Source: Streptomyces sp. RB17
Lineage (GTDB): Bacteria; Actinomycetota; Actinomycetes; Streptomycetales; Streptomycetaceae
Assembly: GCF_009604455.1 (NCBI RefSeq)
Contig: NZ_WEGL01000002.1
Coordinates: 372,001-436,000, forward strand
Direction: 5' to 3'
DNA: 64,000 nt
Shown piece after piece: positions 8,038 to 16,988 of this stretch (position 1 is its first letter; each line of letters opens with the position of its first letter). The notes under the pieces are model-generated. The model did no database searches. It was not told the DNA's origin and saw only the letters and a list, made by a program, of their open reading frames with translations. Position numbers and translations under genes: made by a program.

Positions 8038-9438
8038 ATGAACTCTTCCCCGTACGCCGCCTCATCGGCGCTTGCGGCAAACACAAAGAAGCGTCCGCTC
8101 CTCGGTCCCAGTTGGTTCGCGGCCGTGATGGGCACGGGCATCGTCGCCAATGCGGCGGTCACCCTGCCATCGAGCATGCCGGGGCTGCGGACCGCCGCCA
8201 CGGTGGTCTGGCTCGGCGCCGCACTCCTGCTCCTCCTGCTGGCTGTCGGTTACCTCCGGCAGCGGGCACTGCGACTGCACGCCGGTGATCCGGTGACGGC
8301 GCAGTTCTTCGGCGCACCGCCGATGGCGCTGCTCACGGTGGGCTCCGGGGCGTTGCTGCTCGGCCGCCGGCTGATCGGAAGCGCGGCGGCGCTGGATGTG
8401 GACTGGGTGCTGTGGTCGCTCGGTACGGTGCTCGGTCTCGTCGCTGCCTGCGTGGTGCCCTATCTGATGATCACCCGGCACCGCTTCGCGCCGGACGCCG
8501 CGTTCGGGGGCTGGCTGATGCCGGTGGTGCCGCCGATGGTCTCGGCTGCGACGGGTGCGCTGCTCGTCCCTCACACCCCGGCGGGGCAGTTGCGGCTCGC
8601 CCTGCTGCTGGGCTGCTACGCGATGCTCGGGCTCGGCCTGGTCGCGGCACTGCTGGTGCTGGCCATGATGTACGGCCGCCTGGTGCACCATGAGGCCCCC
8701 ACCGGCGCGGTGGTGCCCACCGTGTGGATCGGAGCGGGGGCGTTGGGCCAGTCGGTGACGGCGCTCGGCGCGCTGGCCACGGCAGCGCCGAGCGTGCTGC
8801 CTGCGCCCTACGCGCGGGGCACCGAGGTGTTCGCGCTGCTGGGCGGGATCGTGGTGTGGGGCTTCGCCATGCTGTGGCTGGTGCTGGCCACGGGGCTGAC
8901 GGTACGGACGATCCGGGCCGGGCTGCCTTTCGCACCCACCTGGTGGTCCTTCATCTTCCCGCTCGGCGCCTGCGTGACGGCCACCGGCACCCTTGCAGCG
9001 CGGACCGGTTCGGACATGTTCGCCTGGACCGCCGTGGTGTTGTACGGGGTGCTCGGCATCGCCTGGGCGGTGGTGGCCGGTCGCTCCCTGGGCCATGCCG
9101 CCGGGCACATGCGGCGCCGGTCCGACCGCGGACACGCGCACCGGCGGACCGTCGAGCCGACGGGGCGGCCGGACGGTCGGGCCGTGCTCAAGGGCACCGT
9201 CCGCACCATTGCAGGTGGCCGCCCGATCTCCCAGGCTCGGATCACCCTCCTGGACCCGGCGGGCGTCGTCGTCGGCGACACACTCACCGCCGAGGACGGC
9301 TCCTACGCCTTCACCGATCTCGAACGCGACCAGTACACCGTCGTAGCCGCGGGCTACCCGCCCCGGTCGACCCGCCTCACCCTCGACGGCAGCGGCCCCG
9401 ACGCCTTCGATCTGACGCTGACCCACGAGGAGAGCTGA
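8038..9438 (+). CDS. TDT-family (TehA/Mae1/SLAC1-like) transporter fused to a carboxypeptidase-regulatory-like domain
   Basis: Product of 466 aa from ATG 8038 (a GTG at 8005 is also in frame). Residues about 20-350 form a ten-helix TDT transporter (LGPSWFAAVMGTGIVAN at the start, then MMYGRLVHHEAPTGAVVPT), the family of C4-dicarboxylate, tellurite-resistance and anion carriers. After a charged linker, residues about 380-466 form a beta-sandwich of the carboxypeptidase-regulatory type (VLKGTVRTIAGGRPISQARI, then AEDGSYAFTDLERDQYTVVA). This domain is normally on secreted proteins, and its fusion to a TDT carrier is unusual. No operon partner. Confidence 0.82.
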   Translation: MNSSPYAASSALAANTKKRPLLGPSWFAAVMGTGIVANAAVTLPSSMPGLRTAATVVWLGAALLLLLLAVGYLRQRALRLHAGDPVTAQFFGAPPMALLTVGSGALLLGRRLIGSAAALDVDWVLWSLGTVLGLVAACVVPYLMITRHRFAPDAAFGGWLMPVVPPMVSAATGALLVPHTPAGQLRLALLLGCYAMLGLGLVAALLVLAMMYGRLVHHEAPTGAVVPTVWIGAGALGQSVTALGALATAAPSVLPAPYARGTEVFALLGGIVVWGFAMLWLVLATGLTVRTIRAGLPFAPTWWSFIFPLGACVTATGTLAARTGSDMFAWTAVVLYGVLGIAWAVVAGRSLGHAAGHMRRRSDRGHAHRRTVEPTGRPDGRAVLKGTVRTIAGGRPISQARITLLDPAGVVVGDTLTAEDGSYAFTDLERDQYTVVAAGYPPRSTRLTLDGSGPDAFDLTLTHEES

Positions 9439-9639
9439 CCAACTCCGTGTCGCCGACGGGCCCGCGCCCTGCGTCGTCCGGGGCGCACTCGGCGGTGCAT
9501 CGGGCGGTCACGGCGTCCAGGTCGGTGTGCGGCGTGTGAGCAAAGCCGACCAGGCTCAACAGCACGATGCCGTCGGGCTCCGCGACGCCGGGTCCGGGTG
9601 GACCACCAGGAGTGGCCCGGCCGACGACGTGACCGGCAT

Positions 9640-9800
9640 GAGGTGCCGCCGATGGTCTCCGCCGTGACCGCGCGGTACTCGTCCCGCGGGCACCGCCCGG
9701 GCATCCGCCGCCTGCCATGGTGTACGGCCGCCGCGTGCCTCATGACCCGCTCCAGCGGTGCGGTGGTGCCCACCGTATGGATCGGCGTCGGGCTCCGGAG
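9640..9800 (+). pseudogene. Relic of a second TDT-family transporter gene
   Basis: Two blocks match the intact TDT gene upstream at nucleotide level. 9646-9700 resembles 8526-8580 (VPPMVSA coding), and 9716-9795 resembles 8663-8745 (YGRLV and VVPTVWIG coding), with about 85 bp missing between them. Frameshifts prevent any continuous protein. It is either a decayed partial duplication or a decayed paralogue. From 9440 to 9640 I recognise nothing. Confidence 0.65.
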
Positions 9801-10608
9801 ACCGGCGGACCGCGGCGGGCGGCCCGTCCGCGGGCCGATGCCGACGCAGCGCATGATCCCCCTCGTCCTGTTCGGCATGCGCGGATCCGAGCCCCTTGCG
9901 CGTGACGCAGCGGACGACGACCGGTCCGCCGCGGGTCCCGGCCTGTTCCGGGGCCGCTTCCAGGGCTGGGATGTCGGGGCCGTCGACGGACCTGGGTACT
10001 TCGGGCCGAGACCGGAGAAGAGCGGCTGCCGCACGAAGGCTCCCGCGTGGCCCTCCCCGATACCCCCCCTCAGGCCCTCCTTGATGCCTTCCCTGATCCT
10101 TCCCCGGCCGCGTGCAGGGTGCGGCGGGACCCGCCCCGGCGTTCCGGCGCCGCCGAGGGCGGCTCGCCCCGGCCGGTCGGCCGGACGCCCGTGGCCGACG
10201 CGTATGGCGCAGCCAGGCCAGTGCTGCGCGAGTCGGCTCACGGGCGGTGCCTCCGCACGTCTGTTGTCGTTGACGACGATCACCATGAGCAGGTCGGGCG
10301 CCGCCGCGATGGTGTTGAGGGCCTACCGGGCCGGCCCTCCGGTGCGCGCTCCGTCGCCGGCGACGGGGACGACGCGCCGGTTCGTCTCCGCCGCGAGCTG
10401 TCCGGCCTTGGCCGGCCGCCGGCATCCGACAGAGCCGCCGACGCGGAGCCCGAGGTCCCCCACCAGCCGGTCGTGCGGGGACTCGAAGGCGCGGTGCCGC
10501 GGCACGTCGGATCAGGAAGCCGTGGATCCCCCCGGCGAGCCGGACCAGCTGCGCATGGCTCAGACTCCTCAGGTCCGCGGGCCGGTTGACGGGTGCCCGC
10601 AGGGTCAT
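9780..10608 (-). pseudogene. dxs: Decayed 1-deoxy-D-xylulose-5-phosphate synthase (dxs) gene
   Basis: Read on the minus strand across several frames, DXS motifs occur in the right order. The N-terminus is LRSLSHAQLVRLAGGIHGFL (from about 10575). It is followed by FESPHDRLV, then GDGARTGG, then LLMVIVVNDNRRAEAP with LAQHW, then PLFSGLGPKYPGP, then PVVVRCVTRKGLG and the AHAEQDEGDH region. An active DXS would read close to GDGALTGG and VIVVNDNERSYAP. Several frameshifts and gaps, and loss of everything after about residue 330 of some 640, mean it is not functional. Confidence 0.75.
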
Positions 10609-10652
10609 GCCGTTGCTCGTCCTCGACGCAGCGTCGAGGACGAGCAACGGCA
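10608..10652 (-). terminator. Near-perfect palindrome, terminator of the sucA-like gene
   Basis: Two perfect 22-bp arms (10608-10629 and 10631-10652) flank a single A at 10630. The element starts 9 nt after the stop of the minus-strand dehydrogenase gene, the position of an intrinsic terminator, and also abuts the 5' end of the dxs relic. Confidence 0.75.
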
Positions 10653-10660
10653 GCCCATGC

Positions 10661-13396
10661 TCACTGGAAGGCCGAGGTCACGAGGGCCGTCTGCTCCAGG
10701 GCGTGCCGGCGGGCGGAGCCGACCGCGGGGGCCGGCGCCTCGGGTCGGCTGACGCATGCCACAGGGCGGCCTGCCAGCCGGTACAGACGCGGCGCGACGA
10801 AGGACCAGGCACCCTGGTTCTCGGGCTCCTCCTGCACCCACCGCACGTCCGCGGCCGCGGGGAAGCGGGCGAGTTCCGCCGCGAGCTCCCCTTCAGGGAA
10901 CGGGTAGAGACGCTCCACGCGGACGATCGCCGTGTCCGCCGAACCCGAGTCGTGTCGGTGGGCGTCGAGGTCGTGGAAGACCTTGCCCGAGCACAGCAGT
11001 ACGCGCTCGACCCGGACGGGGTCCACCGTGTCATCCGGCAGGATCGGGCGGAAGCCGCCCCGGGTGAACTCGGCCAGGGCCGAGGTGGCCGCCTTCGACC
11101 GCAGCATCGACTTCGGGGTGAAGACCACCAGCGGCCGCCCGCGGCCGTCCAGCGCCTGCTGCCTGAGCAGATGGAAGTAGTTGCCCGGCAGGGAGGGCAG
11201 CGCCACGGTCATGTTGCCCTGCGCGCACAGTTGCAGGAAGCGCTCGATCCGGGCGGAGGAGTGGTCCGGACCCTGCCCCTCCAGGCCGTGGGGCAGCAGC
11301 AGCGTCACCGCGGAGCGCCGGCCCCACTTCTGCTCGGACGACGCGATGTACTCGTCGATGACCGTCTGCGCCCCGTTGACGAAGTCCCCGAACTGGGCCT
11401 CCCACAGCACCAGAGCCTCGGGCCGGGCCAGCGCGTAGCCGTATTCGAAGGCCAACGCGGCCAGTTCGGACAGCATCGAGTCGAACGGTGCGAAGCTCGC
11501 GGACCGCGGGCCGAGGGAGTTCAGCGGCGTGTGCTCCGCGCCGGTGCGCCGGTCGGTCAGTACGGCGTGGCGCTGGCCGAAGGTGCCGCGCCGCGAGTCC
11601 TGCCCGGCCAGCCGCACCGGGACGCCCTCCAGCAGCAGCGAACCGATCGCCAGTGTCTCCGCGGTGGCCCAGTCGATCGTGCCCGTGTCGAGCGTCGCCG
11701 TACGCCGGTGGAGCTGCGGCAGGACGCGCGGGTGCACGGTGAAGCCCCGCGGCAGGTCGGTCTGCGATGCGATGACCTGGCGGGCGGTCGCCTCGTCGAT
11801 CGCGGTCGCCACGAGCCGGGCAGCTCCCTGTCCGGCGTCGGTGTCAGGAACGTCTTCGGCGGGGCGGGGAGCGGGTAGCGTCCGGGTCTCGGCGAAGGCC
11901 CGTTCGAGGTGATCCCGGTAGTTGCGGCGGGCCCCCGCCACCTGCCGCTCGTCGATGTCCCCGCGGTGTACCAGGGCCTCGGCGTACTGCGTGCGCACCG
12001 AAGCCTTGGCGGCGATGCGTTCGTACATCAGCGGCTGCGTGATGGAAGGGTCGTCGACCTCGCTGTGGCCGTGGCGCCGGTAACAGACCAGATCGACCAC
12101 GACGTCCTTGTGGAACGTCCGGCGGTAGTCGAAGGCCAGCCGCGCGACGCGGTCGACGGCCTCGGGGTCGTCTCCGTTGACGTGGAAGATCGGAGCCTCC
12201 ACCATCCGCGCCACATCGGTGGCGTACGTGCTTGAACGGCCGTTGGCGGGCAGGGTGGTGAAGCCGACCTGATTGTTGACGACCACATGGACCGTGCCGT
12301 CCGTGCGGTAGCCCGCCAGCTGCGACATGTTCAGGGTCTCGGCGACCACGCCCTGGCCGGCGAAGGCCGCGTCGCCGTGGACGAGGACCGGCAGTACGGC
12401 GCGGGGCTCGCCGCGGTCCGCGGCCAGGTCCTGCTTGGCGCGCACCACTCCCTGGGCCACCGGCCCCACGATCTCCAGGTGCGAGGGGTTCGCCACGACC
12501 GAGACGGCGATCGTGCCGCCGTCCAGGGCACGGTAGGTGCCCTCCGCGCCGAGGTGGTACTTCACATCACCCGAGCCCTGGACCGACCGGATGTCCACCG
12601 CGTCCTCGAACTCGTCGAAGATCTGGGCGTAGGACTTGCCGATGATGTTGGCCAGGACGTTGAGCCGGCCGCGGTGTGCCATCCCGATGACGGCTTCGCC
12701 GACACGGTCTTCGATGGCGCGGAGCAGCAGCGCGTCGAGCAGCACGATGGCCGACTCGCCGCCTTCGAGCGAGTACCGCTTCTGACCCACGTACTTGGTC
12801 TGCAGGAACGTCTCGAAGGCCTCCGCGGCTCCCAGCCGGTAGAGGATCCGCAGCTGTTCCGCACGGTCCGGCCGGCGCCGCGGCCCCTCCACGCGCTGCT
12901 GGATCCAGCGGCGTTCGTGGGAGTCCTGGATGTGCATGTACTCGAACCCGGCGGTGCCGCAGTAGAACTCCCGCAGGGCGCCGAGCACTTCGTCGAGGGT
13001 CATCGTGGCGTGCCCCGCGAACCCGTCCACGACGAAGTTCTCCGCCCGGTCCGCGTCGTGGAGTCCGAACGCGGCGATGTCGAGTTCCGGGTGTGCGGCG
13101 GCGAGCCGCGACATGAGCGGGTCCGTGCCGGCCATCAGATGGCCACGCACGCGATACGCGTGGATCAGCGCCGCGACCCGGACGGCCTTGAGCGCCGCCT
13201 GCTCGCTCCGCTCCGGGGCGGCGGAGGAGGCCACGACGGCCGGGGACACCGGCGCCGCGAAGAAGTCCCTCCACGTCTGATCCACTGAGCTGGGGTCGTG
13301 CAGGTAACGCTCCCGCTGCTCGTCCACGACCCATTCGTTGAGCCCGAAATCCAGCCCGTGACGCACCGCTCGAGCGGTGTCTGATTGCGACGCCAT
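10661..13396 (-). CDS. sucA: 2-oxoglutarate dehydrogenase E1 component-like protein (SucA-type)
   Basis: ThDP enzyme of 911 aa that would decarboxylate 2-oxoglutarate (or a similar 2-oxo acid) and pass the succinyl group to a lipoyl E2. Residues about 14-45 match the E1 N-terminal segment (FGLNEWVVDEQRERYLHDPS); the E1 core includes VIGMAHRGRLNVLANIIGKS; then come a transketolase-type pyrimidine domain and the OGDH C-terminal domain (RVERVLLCSGKVFHDL). It lacks the N-terminal acyltransferase domain of the roughly 1,270-aa actinobacterial KGD, so it is an E1-only paralogue. GGAAGGAGG lies upstream of ATG 13396. No E2 or E3 gene is nearby. Confidence 0.85.
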   Translation of the reverse strand: MASQSDTARAVRHGLDFGLNEWVVDEQRERYLHDPSSVDQTWRDFFAAPVSPAVVASSAAPERSEQAALKAVRVAALIHAYRVRGHLMAGTDPLMSRLAAAHPELDIAAFGLHDADRAENFVVDGFAGHATMTLDEVLGALREFYCGTAGFEYMHIQDSHERRWIQQRVEGPRRRPDRAEQLRILYRLGAAEAFETFLQTKYVGQKRYSLEGGESAIVLLDALLLRAIEDRVGEAVIGMAHRGRLNVLANIIGKSYAQIFDEFEDAVDIRSVQGSGDVKYHLGAEGTYRALDGGTIAVSVVANPSHLEIVGPVAQGVVRAKQDLAADRGEPRAVLPVLVHGDAAFAGQGVVAETLNMSQLAGYRTDGTVHVVVNNQVGFTTLPANGRSSTYATDVARMVEAPIFHVNGDDPEAVDRVARLAFDYRRTFHKDVVVDLVCYRRHGHSEVDDPSITQPLMYERIAAKASVRTQYAEALVHRGDIDERQVAGARRNYRDHLERAFAETRTLPAPRPAEDVPDTDAGQGAARLVATAIDEATARQVIASQTDLPRGFTVHPRVLPQLHRRTATLDTGTIDWATAETLAIGSLLLEGVPVRLAGQDSRRGTFGQRHAVLTDRRTGAEHTPLNSLGPRSASFAPFDSMLSELAALAFEYGYALARPEALVLWEAQFGDFVNGAQTVIDEYIASSEQKWGRRSAVTLLLPHGLEGQGPDHSSARIERFLQLCAQGNMTVALPSLPGNYFHLLRQQALDGRGRPLVVFTPKSMLRSKAATSALAEFTRGGFRPILPDDTVDPVRVERVLLCSGKVFHDLDAHRHDSGSADTAIVRVERLYPFPEGELAAELARFPAAADVRWVQEEPENQGAWSFVAPRLYRLAGRPVACVSRPEAPAPAVGSARRHALEQTALVTSAFQ

Positions 13397-13745
13397 GGCG
13401 CAGAACGCCTCCTTCCCTGTCCGAAGCCCCCGGATGCCCGACGCGCCCGGGGCGGTCGTCCGCCCGCGTGTCCCGTGTGCGCGGACTTCGCATCCGTTGC
13501 GGAGACCAACCCGTTTGACCGCGTCGCCTACGACGCTACGACGCCGGGAACGCGGAGACGGACGGCCGGTCGGGCCACAACGGCCTCACATCAGGACATC
13601 GGCCGGGCAGTCGCCCGCTTCCTGCCGTCGCCGCGCGGCCGGGCCACGGGCGAATGATGCCGTGTCCTGATCCGAGCGCTTGGAGACACGGCTTCTGCAG
13701 CAGGTCCAGGCCGCCGACCCACTGTCTCGGCCCGTTGCGCCGCGA
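13397..13745. other. Intergenic region upstream of the sucA-like gene
   Basis: About 350 bp between the start of the dehydrogenase gene and the end of the GlxA-type regulator gene. It holds the dehydrogenase ribosome site and presumably its promoter. No convincing ORF or repeat was seen. Confidence 0.5.
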
Positions 13746-14765
13746 CTACGACGCGAGTGTTTCGGACACCGAACCCCTCGTGCCCGTGCCGGTCGTGCGA
13801 AAGCTGGTCCGGTAGGCACCGGGTGTCACACGCAGGTGCCGAACAAAGGCCCTGCGCATCGACTCGGGTGAGCCGAACCCGGTGCGCCGCGCCACTACCG
13901 CCATGGCGTCGTCGCCCGTCTCCAGCAGCACCCGGGCGGCTTCCAGCCGGACCTGCTCCACATACCGGGCCGGAGTGGTTCCCACCTCTTCGTGGAAGAG
14001 CCGGGTCACGTGACGGGCGCTGATGCCCGACCTCCGTGATATGGCCGACACGGTGTGATTGGCCCCGGGGTTCTCTGCGACCTCGTCCAGCACCCGGCGG
14101 AGTGTCTCGTGGCGGGAGTGCGGGACCTGGGAGCGGACGCTGAACTGGGACTGGCCGCCCGGTCGTTGCATGAAGACGACCATGTCCTTGGCGACCGCTC
14201 GGGCAACCCCCGCACCGCAGTGCTCTTCGACGAGGGCCAGGGACAGGTCGATGCCGGCGCTGACGCCCGCCGACGTCATCATGCTCCCGTCCCGCACGAA
14301 GATGGCGTCCGGTTCGACCCGCACGGACGGGAAACGCAGGGCCAGGTGCCGCGTGTGCCGCCAGTGCGTCGTGGCGCGGCGGCCGTCCAGGAGTCCGGCC
14401 GCCGCCAGCAGAAACGCTCCCGTGCACACCGATGCCGTGCGGCGGGCCTTCTCATGCAGTCGCCGGACGACATCCAGGAGATCGTCGTCCTTGATCAGCA
14501 CTTCCCATTCGGGACCCCCCGGGATCAGCAGGACGTCGCACGGCTCCCGCACATCATCGACCCGCACATCCGCGCTGAGACGGGTTCCGGCGGAAGTGAT
14601 CACGCCCTTACCGTCCGCGGACGCAATCCGCACCTGATACCGACCGCCGAACTCGTTCGCCGAAGCGAAGACCTCGATGGGACCGGTCACGTCCAGCAGC
14701 CGCACCCCGGGGAAGACGAACACTGTCACGGTGATCGGGCCCCTTCCGGGGCGCTCGTGGTTCAT
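13746..14765 (-). CDS. GlxA-family AraC regulator (DJ-1/PfpI domain plus HTH), first copy
   Basis: Product of 339 aa from ATG 14765, with GGAGG 7 nt upstream. Residues about 10-180 form a DJ-1/PfpI-like domain (VFVFPGVRLLDVTGPIEVFA; ASVCTGAFLLAAAGLLDGRR). Residues about 230-325 hold two AraC-type helix-turn-helix motifs (HTVSAISRRSGISARHVTRL; GSPESMRRAFVRHLRVTPGAY). It lies 180 bp downstream of the aminotransferase gene in the same direction, at the end of the ThDP/KASIII operon, and resembles the regulator that heads that operon. A role in controlling the operon is inferred. Confidence 0.88.
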   Translation of the reverse strand: MNHERPGRGPITVTVFVFPGVRLLDVTGPIEVFASANEFGGRYQVRIASADGKGVITSAGTRLSADVRVDDVREPCDVLLIPGGPEWEVLIKDDDLLDVVRRLHEKARRTASVCTGAFLLAAAGLLDGRRATTHWRHTRHLALRFPSVRVEPDAIFVRDGSMMTSAGVSAGIDLSLALVEEHCGAGVARAVAKDMVVFMQRPGGQSQFSVRSQVPHSRHETLRRVLDEVAENPGANHTVSAISRRSGISARHVTRLFHEEVGTTPARYVEQVRLEAARVLLETGDDAMAVVARRTGFGSPESMRRAFVRHLRVTPGAYRTSFRTTGTGTRGSVSETLAS

Positions 14766-14945
14766 CGGATGCCTCCGGGCCGTGTGCGGTGCCAGGGAGC
14801 CGATCACAGCAGACCCCGGGCCGCCGTTCCTCGGATTCCCCTGTACCCATCGTGCGCCCTCGACCAGCACCGCGACCACGACCGGTTTCCTCCCTGCTGG
14901 TAGGCAAAGCCTCCCAGTCCGCTCTTGGACGGGCCGCCTGAGCCT

Positions 14946-15965
14946 TCACATCCGCGACGCACTGTGGTGCGCGCGCGCTGCCGCCAGCGCGGACAGCACC
15001 GTGTCGTTGGCAAGCCGATTGCCGACGGTGAGCCGGAGTCCTTCCCCGGGGTGGTGTCGCGCCTGGACACCGGCTTCGGTGAGTGCTGCGGCGCCGTCGT
15101 CGATCGGATCGGGTGCGGCGAGCCAGATGGAATTGGCGTGCCCGGGGCGTACACGCCAGCCGAGGGACGCGAGTTCACGCCGGAGCCGTTCGCGTTCGGC
15201 GACGACGGTGTCCACGCGTCGGCGCAGCTCGCTTTCGGCCCGCAGCGAGGCCTGCACCGCGGCTGTCGCCACCGCGTTGATCCCGAAGGGCAGCTGCTGC
15301 CGACGGATCCGCCCCACCAGGTCGGAGGAGCCGAGTCCGTAGCCGACGCGCAGCGCGGCGAGGCCGTAGGCCTTGGAGAAGGTGCGCAGGACCAGCAGGT
15401 TGGGGTGTGCGTCGAGGAGCGCCGGTGTATCCGGCAGGTCGGTGTCGCGGGCGAACTCCACGTACGCCTCGTCGAGGAGCACGGTGACATGCCGGGGGAC
15501 CTGACGCAGGAACGCCGACAGCGCGTCGGCCGTGACGAGGGTTCCGGTGGGGTTGTGGGGATTGCACAGCACCACGACGCGGGTACGGTGGTCGAGCGCC
15601 GCGAGCAGCGCGCCCAGATCCTGGTGCCCGTCCGGCGACAGGGGCACGGGGACGGGCCGAGCGCCGACCATGGCGGCCAGGAGGGGGTAGGCGTCGAACG
15701 TGCGCCAGGCGTAGGCCATCGTGTCGCCGGGCTGGACGACCGCCCGGAGCAACTGCAGGGCCACGCCGACCGATCCGCTGCCGACCGTGACGCGGTCGGG
15801 CGCCACCCGGCACCACGCGGCGATCCGCTCGGTGAGGTCGTCCGGGTGGAACTGCGGGTAGCGGTGGGCCTGTTCCACGGCCCGCCGCATCGCCTCGCGT
15901 ACCGAGGGCAGTGGGGGATACGGGCTCTCGTTCAGGGCAAGTCGGTGCAGGACGGGGATGTCCAT
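14946..15965 (-). CDS. PLP-dependent aminotransferase, HisC-like
   Basis: Class I/II aminotransferase of 339 aa. The N-terminus LALNESPYPPLPSV matches the LNENPYGP region of histidinol-phosphate aminotransferases. Other features are CNPHNPTG (residues 134-141), LLDEAY (163-168), the PLP lysine K198 in TFSKAYGLAALRVGY, and a C-terminal arginine in GLRLTVGN. It starts at ATG 15965, three bases after the KASIII-like stop, as the last enzyme gene of a five-gene operon. No his genes are nearby, so a role in aminating a ketone or aldehyde made by the operon is more likely than histidine biosynthesis (inference). Confidence 0.85.
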   Translation of the reverse strand: MDIPVLHRLALNESPYPPLPSVREAMRRAVEQAHRYPQFHPDDLTERIAAWCRVAPDRVTVGSGSVGVALQLLRAVVQPGDTMAYAWRTFDAYPLLAAMVGARPVPVPLSPDGHQDLGALLAALDHRTRVVVLCNPHNPTGTLVTADALSAFLRQVPRHVTVLLDEAYVEFARDTDLPDTPALLDAHPNLLVLRTFSKAYGLAALRVGYGLGSSDLVGRIRRQQLPFGINAVATAAVQASLRAESELRRRVDTVVAERERLRRELASLGWRVRPGHANSIWLAAPDPIDDGAAALTEAGVQARHHPGEGLRLTVGNRLANDTVLSALAAARAHHSASRM

Positions 15966-15968
15966 GGT

Positions 15969-16988
15969 TCAGTCCCGCCCGCCGTGCCAGCGGACGGCGA
16001 CGGCACCGGCGAAGTCGCCCGCGTGGGCGAATCCCCCGAGCACCAACAGGTCGCCGTCCTCCACCTGGCGGGAGCGGATCGCGCGGTCCAAGGTGATCGG
16101 GATCGCCGCTCCGAACAGATTCCCGTAGTCGTCGAAGGTGTTCAGGTGCCGTTCGGCCGCCAGTTGCAGCGCCTCTCGCCAGTTCCGCAGGAAGGTGCGG
16201 TTGGGCTGGTTGGTGATGAGGACGTCGATGTCGGTGCTCGCCATGCCGAGCCGCCGGCACAGGTCCGTGACGACCTCGGGGACGAGGCGGTTCCCGCGTG
16301 CCAGGACCTTGGCGACACTGGCGTCGGTGAACCCGATCCGCAGCTGGGACTCGCCCGGCTCCCAGTACTTGCGGCCGTCGTCGACCGCCACGGTCATGTC
16401 GCCCGCGTACTCGCCGATGTGACGGGTCACCAGGTCGAGGACCGGCGACTGTGCCGACGTCGTCACGTACCCCACACCGCACCCGTCGCCCGGGATCGCC
16501 GCCTGGGCGAGTCTGCGCACCTCGGACTGGGTGAACCACTGCCCAGCGGCGCTTTGCGCGTTGCATATCAGCGCGGTCCTCGCGTCGGTGCTGGTGAGGA
16601 TCTGCCGGGCCAGCTTCAGCATGTACACGAAGGACGCGCAGCCCGCGTTGGCCACGTCGACGAGCCACTCCGGGTTCAGGCCCAGCCGACGGGCCACCTC
16701 GGTTCCGGCACCCACGAACGGCAGGTCCGGCAACTGGCTGTGCACCAACAGCACGTCGACGCCTCGGATCTCCGCCGCGCCGTGCCGTTCGATCAGGGGC
16801 TGCACGGCGCGCTCGACCATGTCCGCGTTGGTCTCGTCCCTGGCCACGTGGTGCCGTAACGGCGGGACCTTGAACATGGGGTGGTTGCGGAGCTTGTCCT
16901 CGGCTCCGGGGAAGTCCGTGTAGAACTCCGCGGGGACCGGTTCGCCGGGCAGGTAGCTCGCGACGTCGGTGAGACTGACCGTGGTCAC
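15969..16988 (-). CDS. Beta-ketoacyl-ACP synthase III (FabH)-like enzyme with altered catalytic triad
   Basis: Thiolase-fold protein of 339 aa. The nucleophile is C117 in DVANAGCASF, and the catalytic Asn is N290 in YGNLFGAAIPI. At the position of the catalytic His (HQAN in FabH) the sequence reads TNQPN, giving N260, exactly 30 residues before N290 as in FabH (244/274). Loss of this His suggests poor decarboxylation and possibly an acyltransferase or non-standard condensation role. GTG 16988 overlaps the preceding stop (GTGA). Product and substrates are unknown. Confidence 0.82.
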   Translation of the reverse strand: MTTVSLTDVASYLPGEPVPAEFYTDFPGAEDKLRNHPMFKVPPLRHHVARDETNADMVERAVQPLIERHGAAEIRGVDVLLVHSQLPDLPFVGAGTEVARRLGLNPEWLVDVANAGCASFVYMLKLARQILTSTDARTALICNAQSAAGQWFTQSEVRRLAQAAIPGDGCGVGYVTTSAQSPVLDLVTRHIGEYAGDMTVAVDDGRKYWEPGESQLRIGFTDASVAKVLARGNRLVPEVVTDLCRRLGMASTDIDVLITNQPNRTFLRNWREALQLAAERHLNTFDDYGNLFGAAIPITLDRAIRSRQVEDGDLLVLGGFAHAGDFAGAVAVRWHGGRD

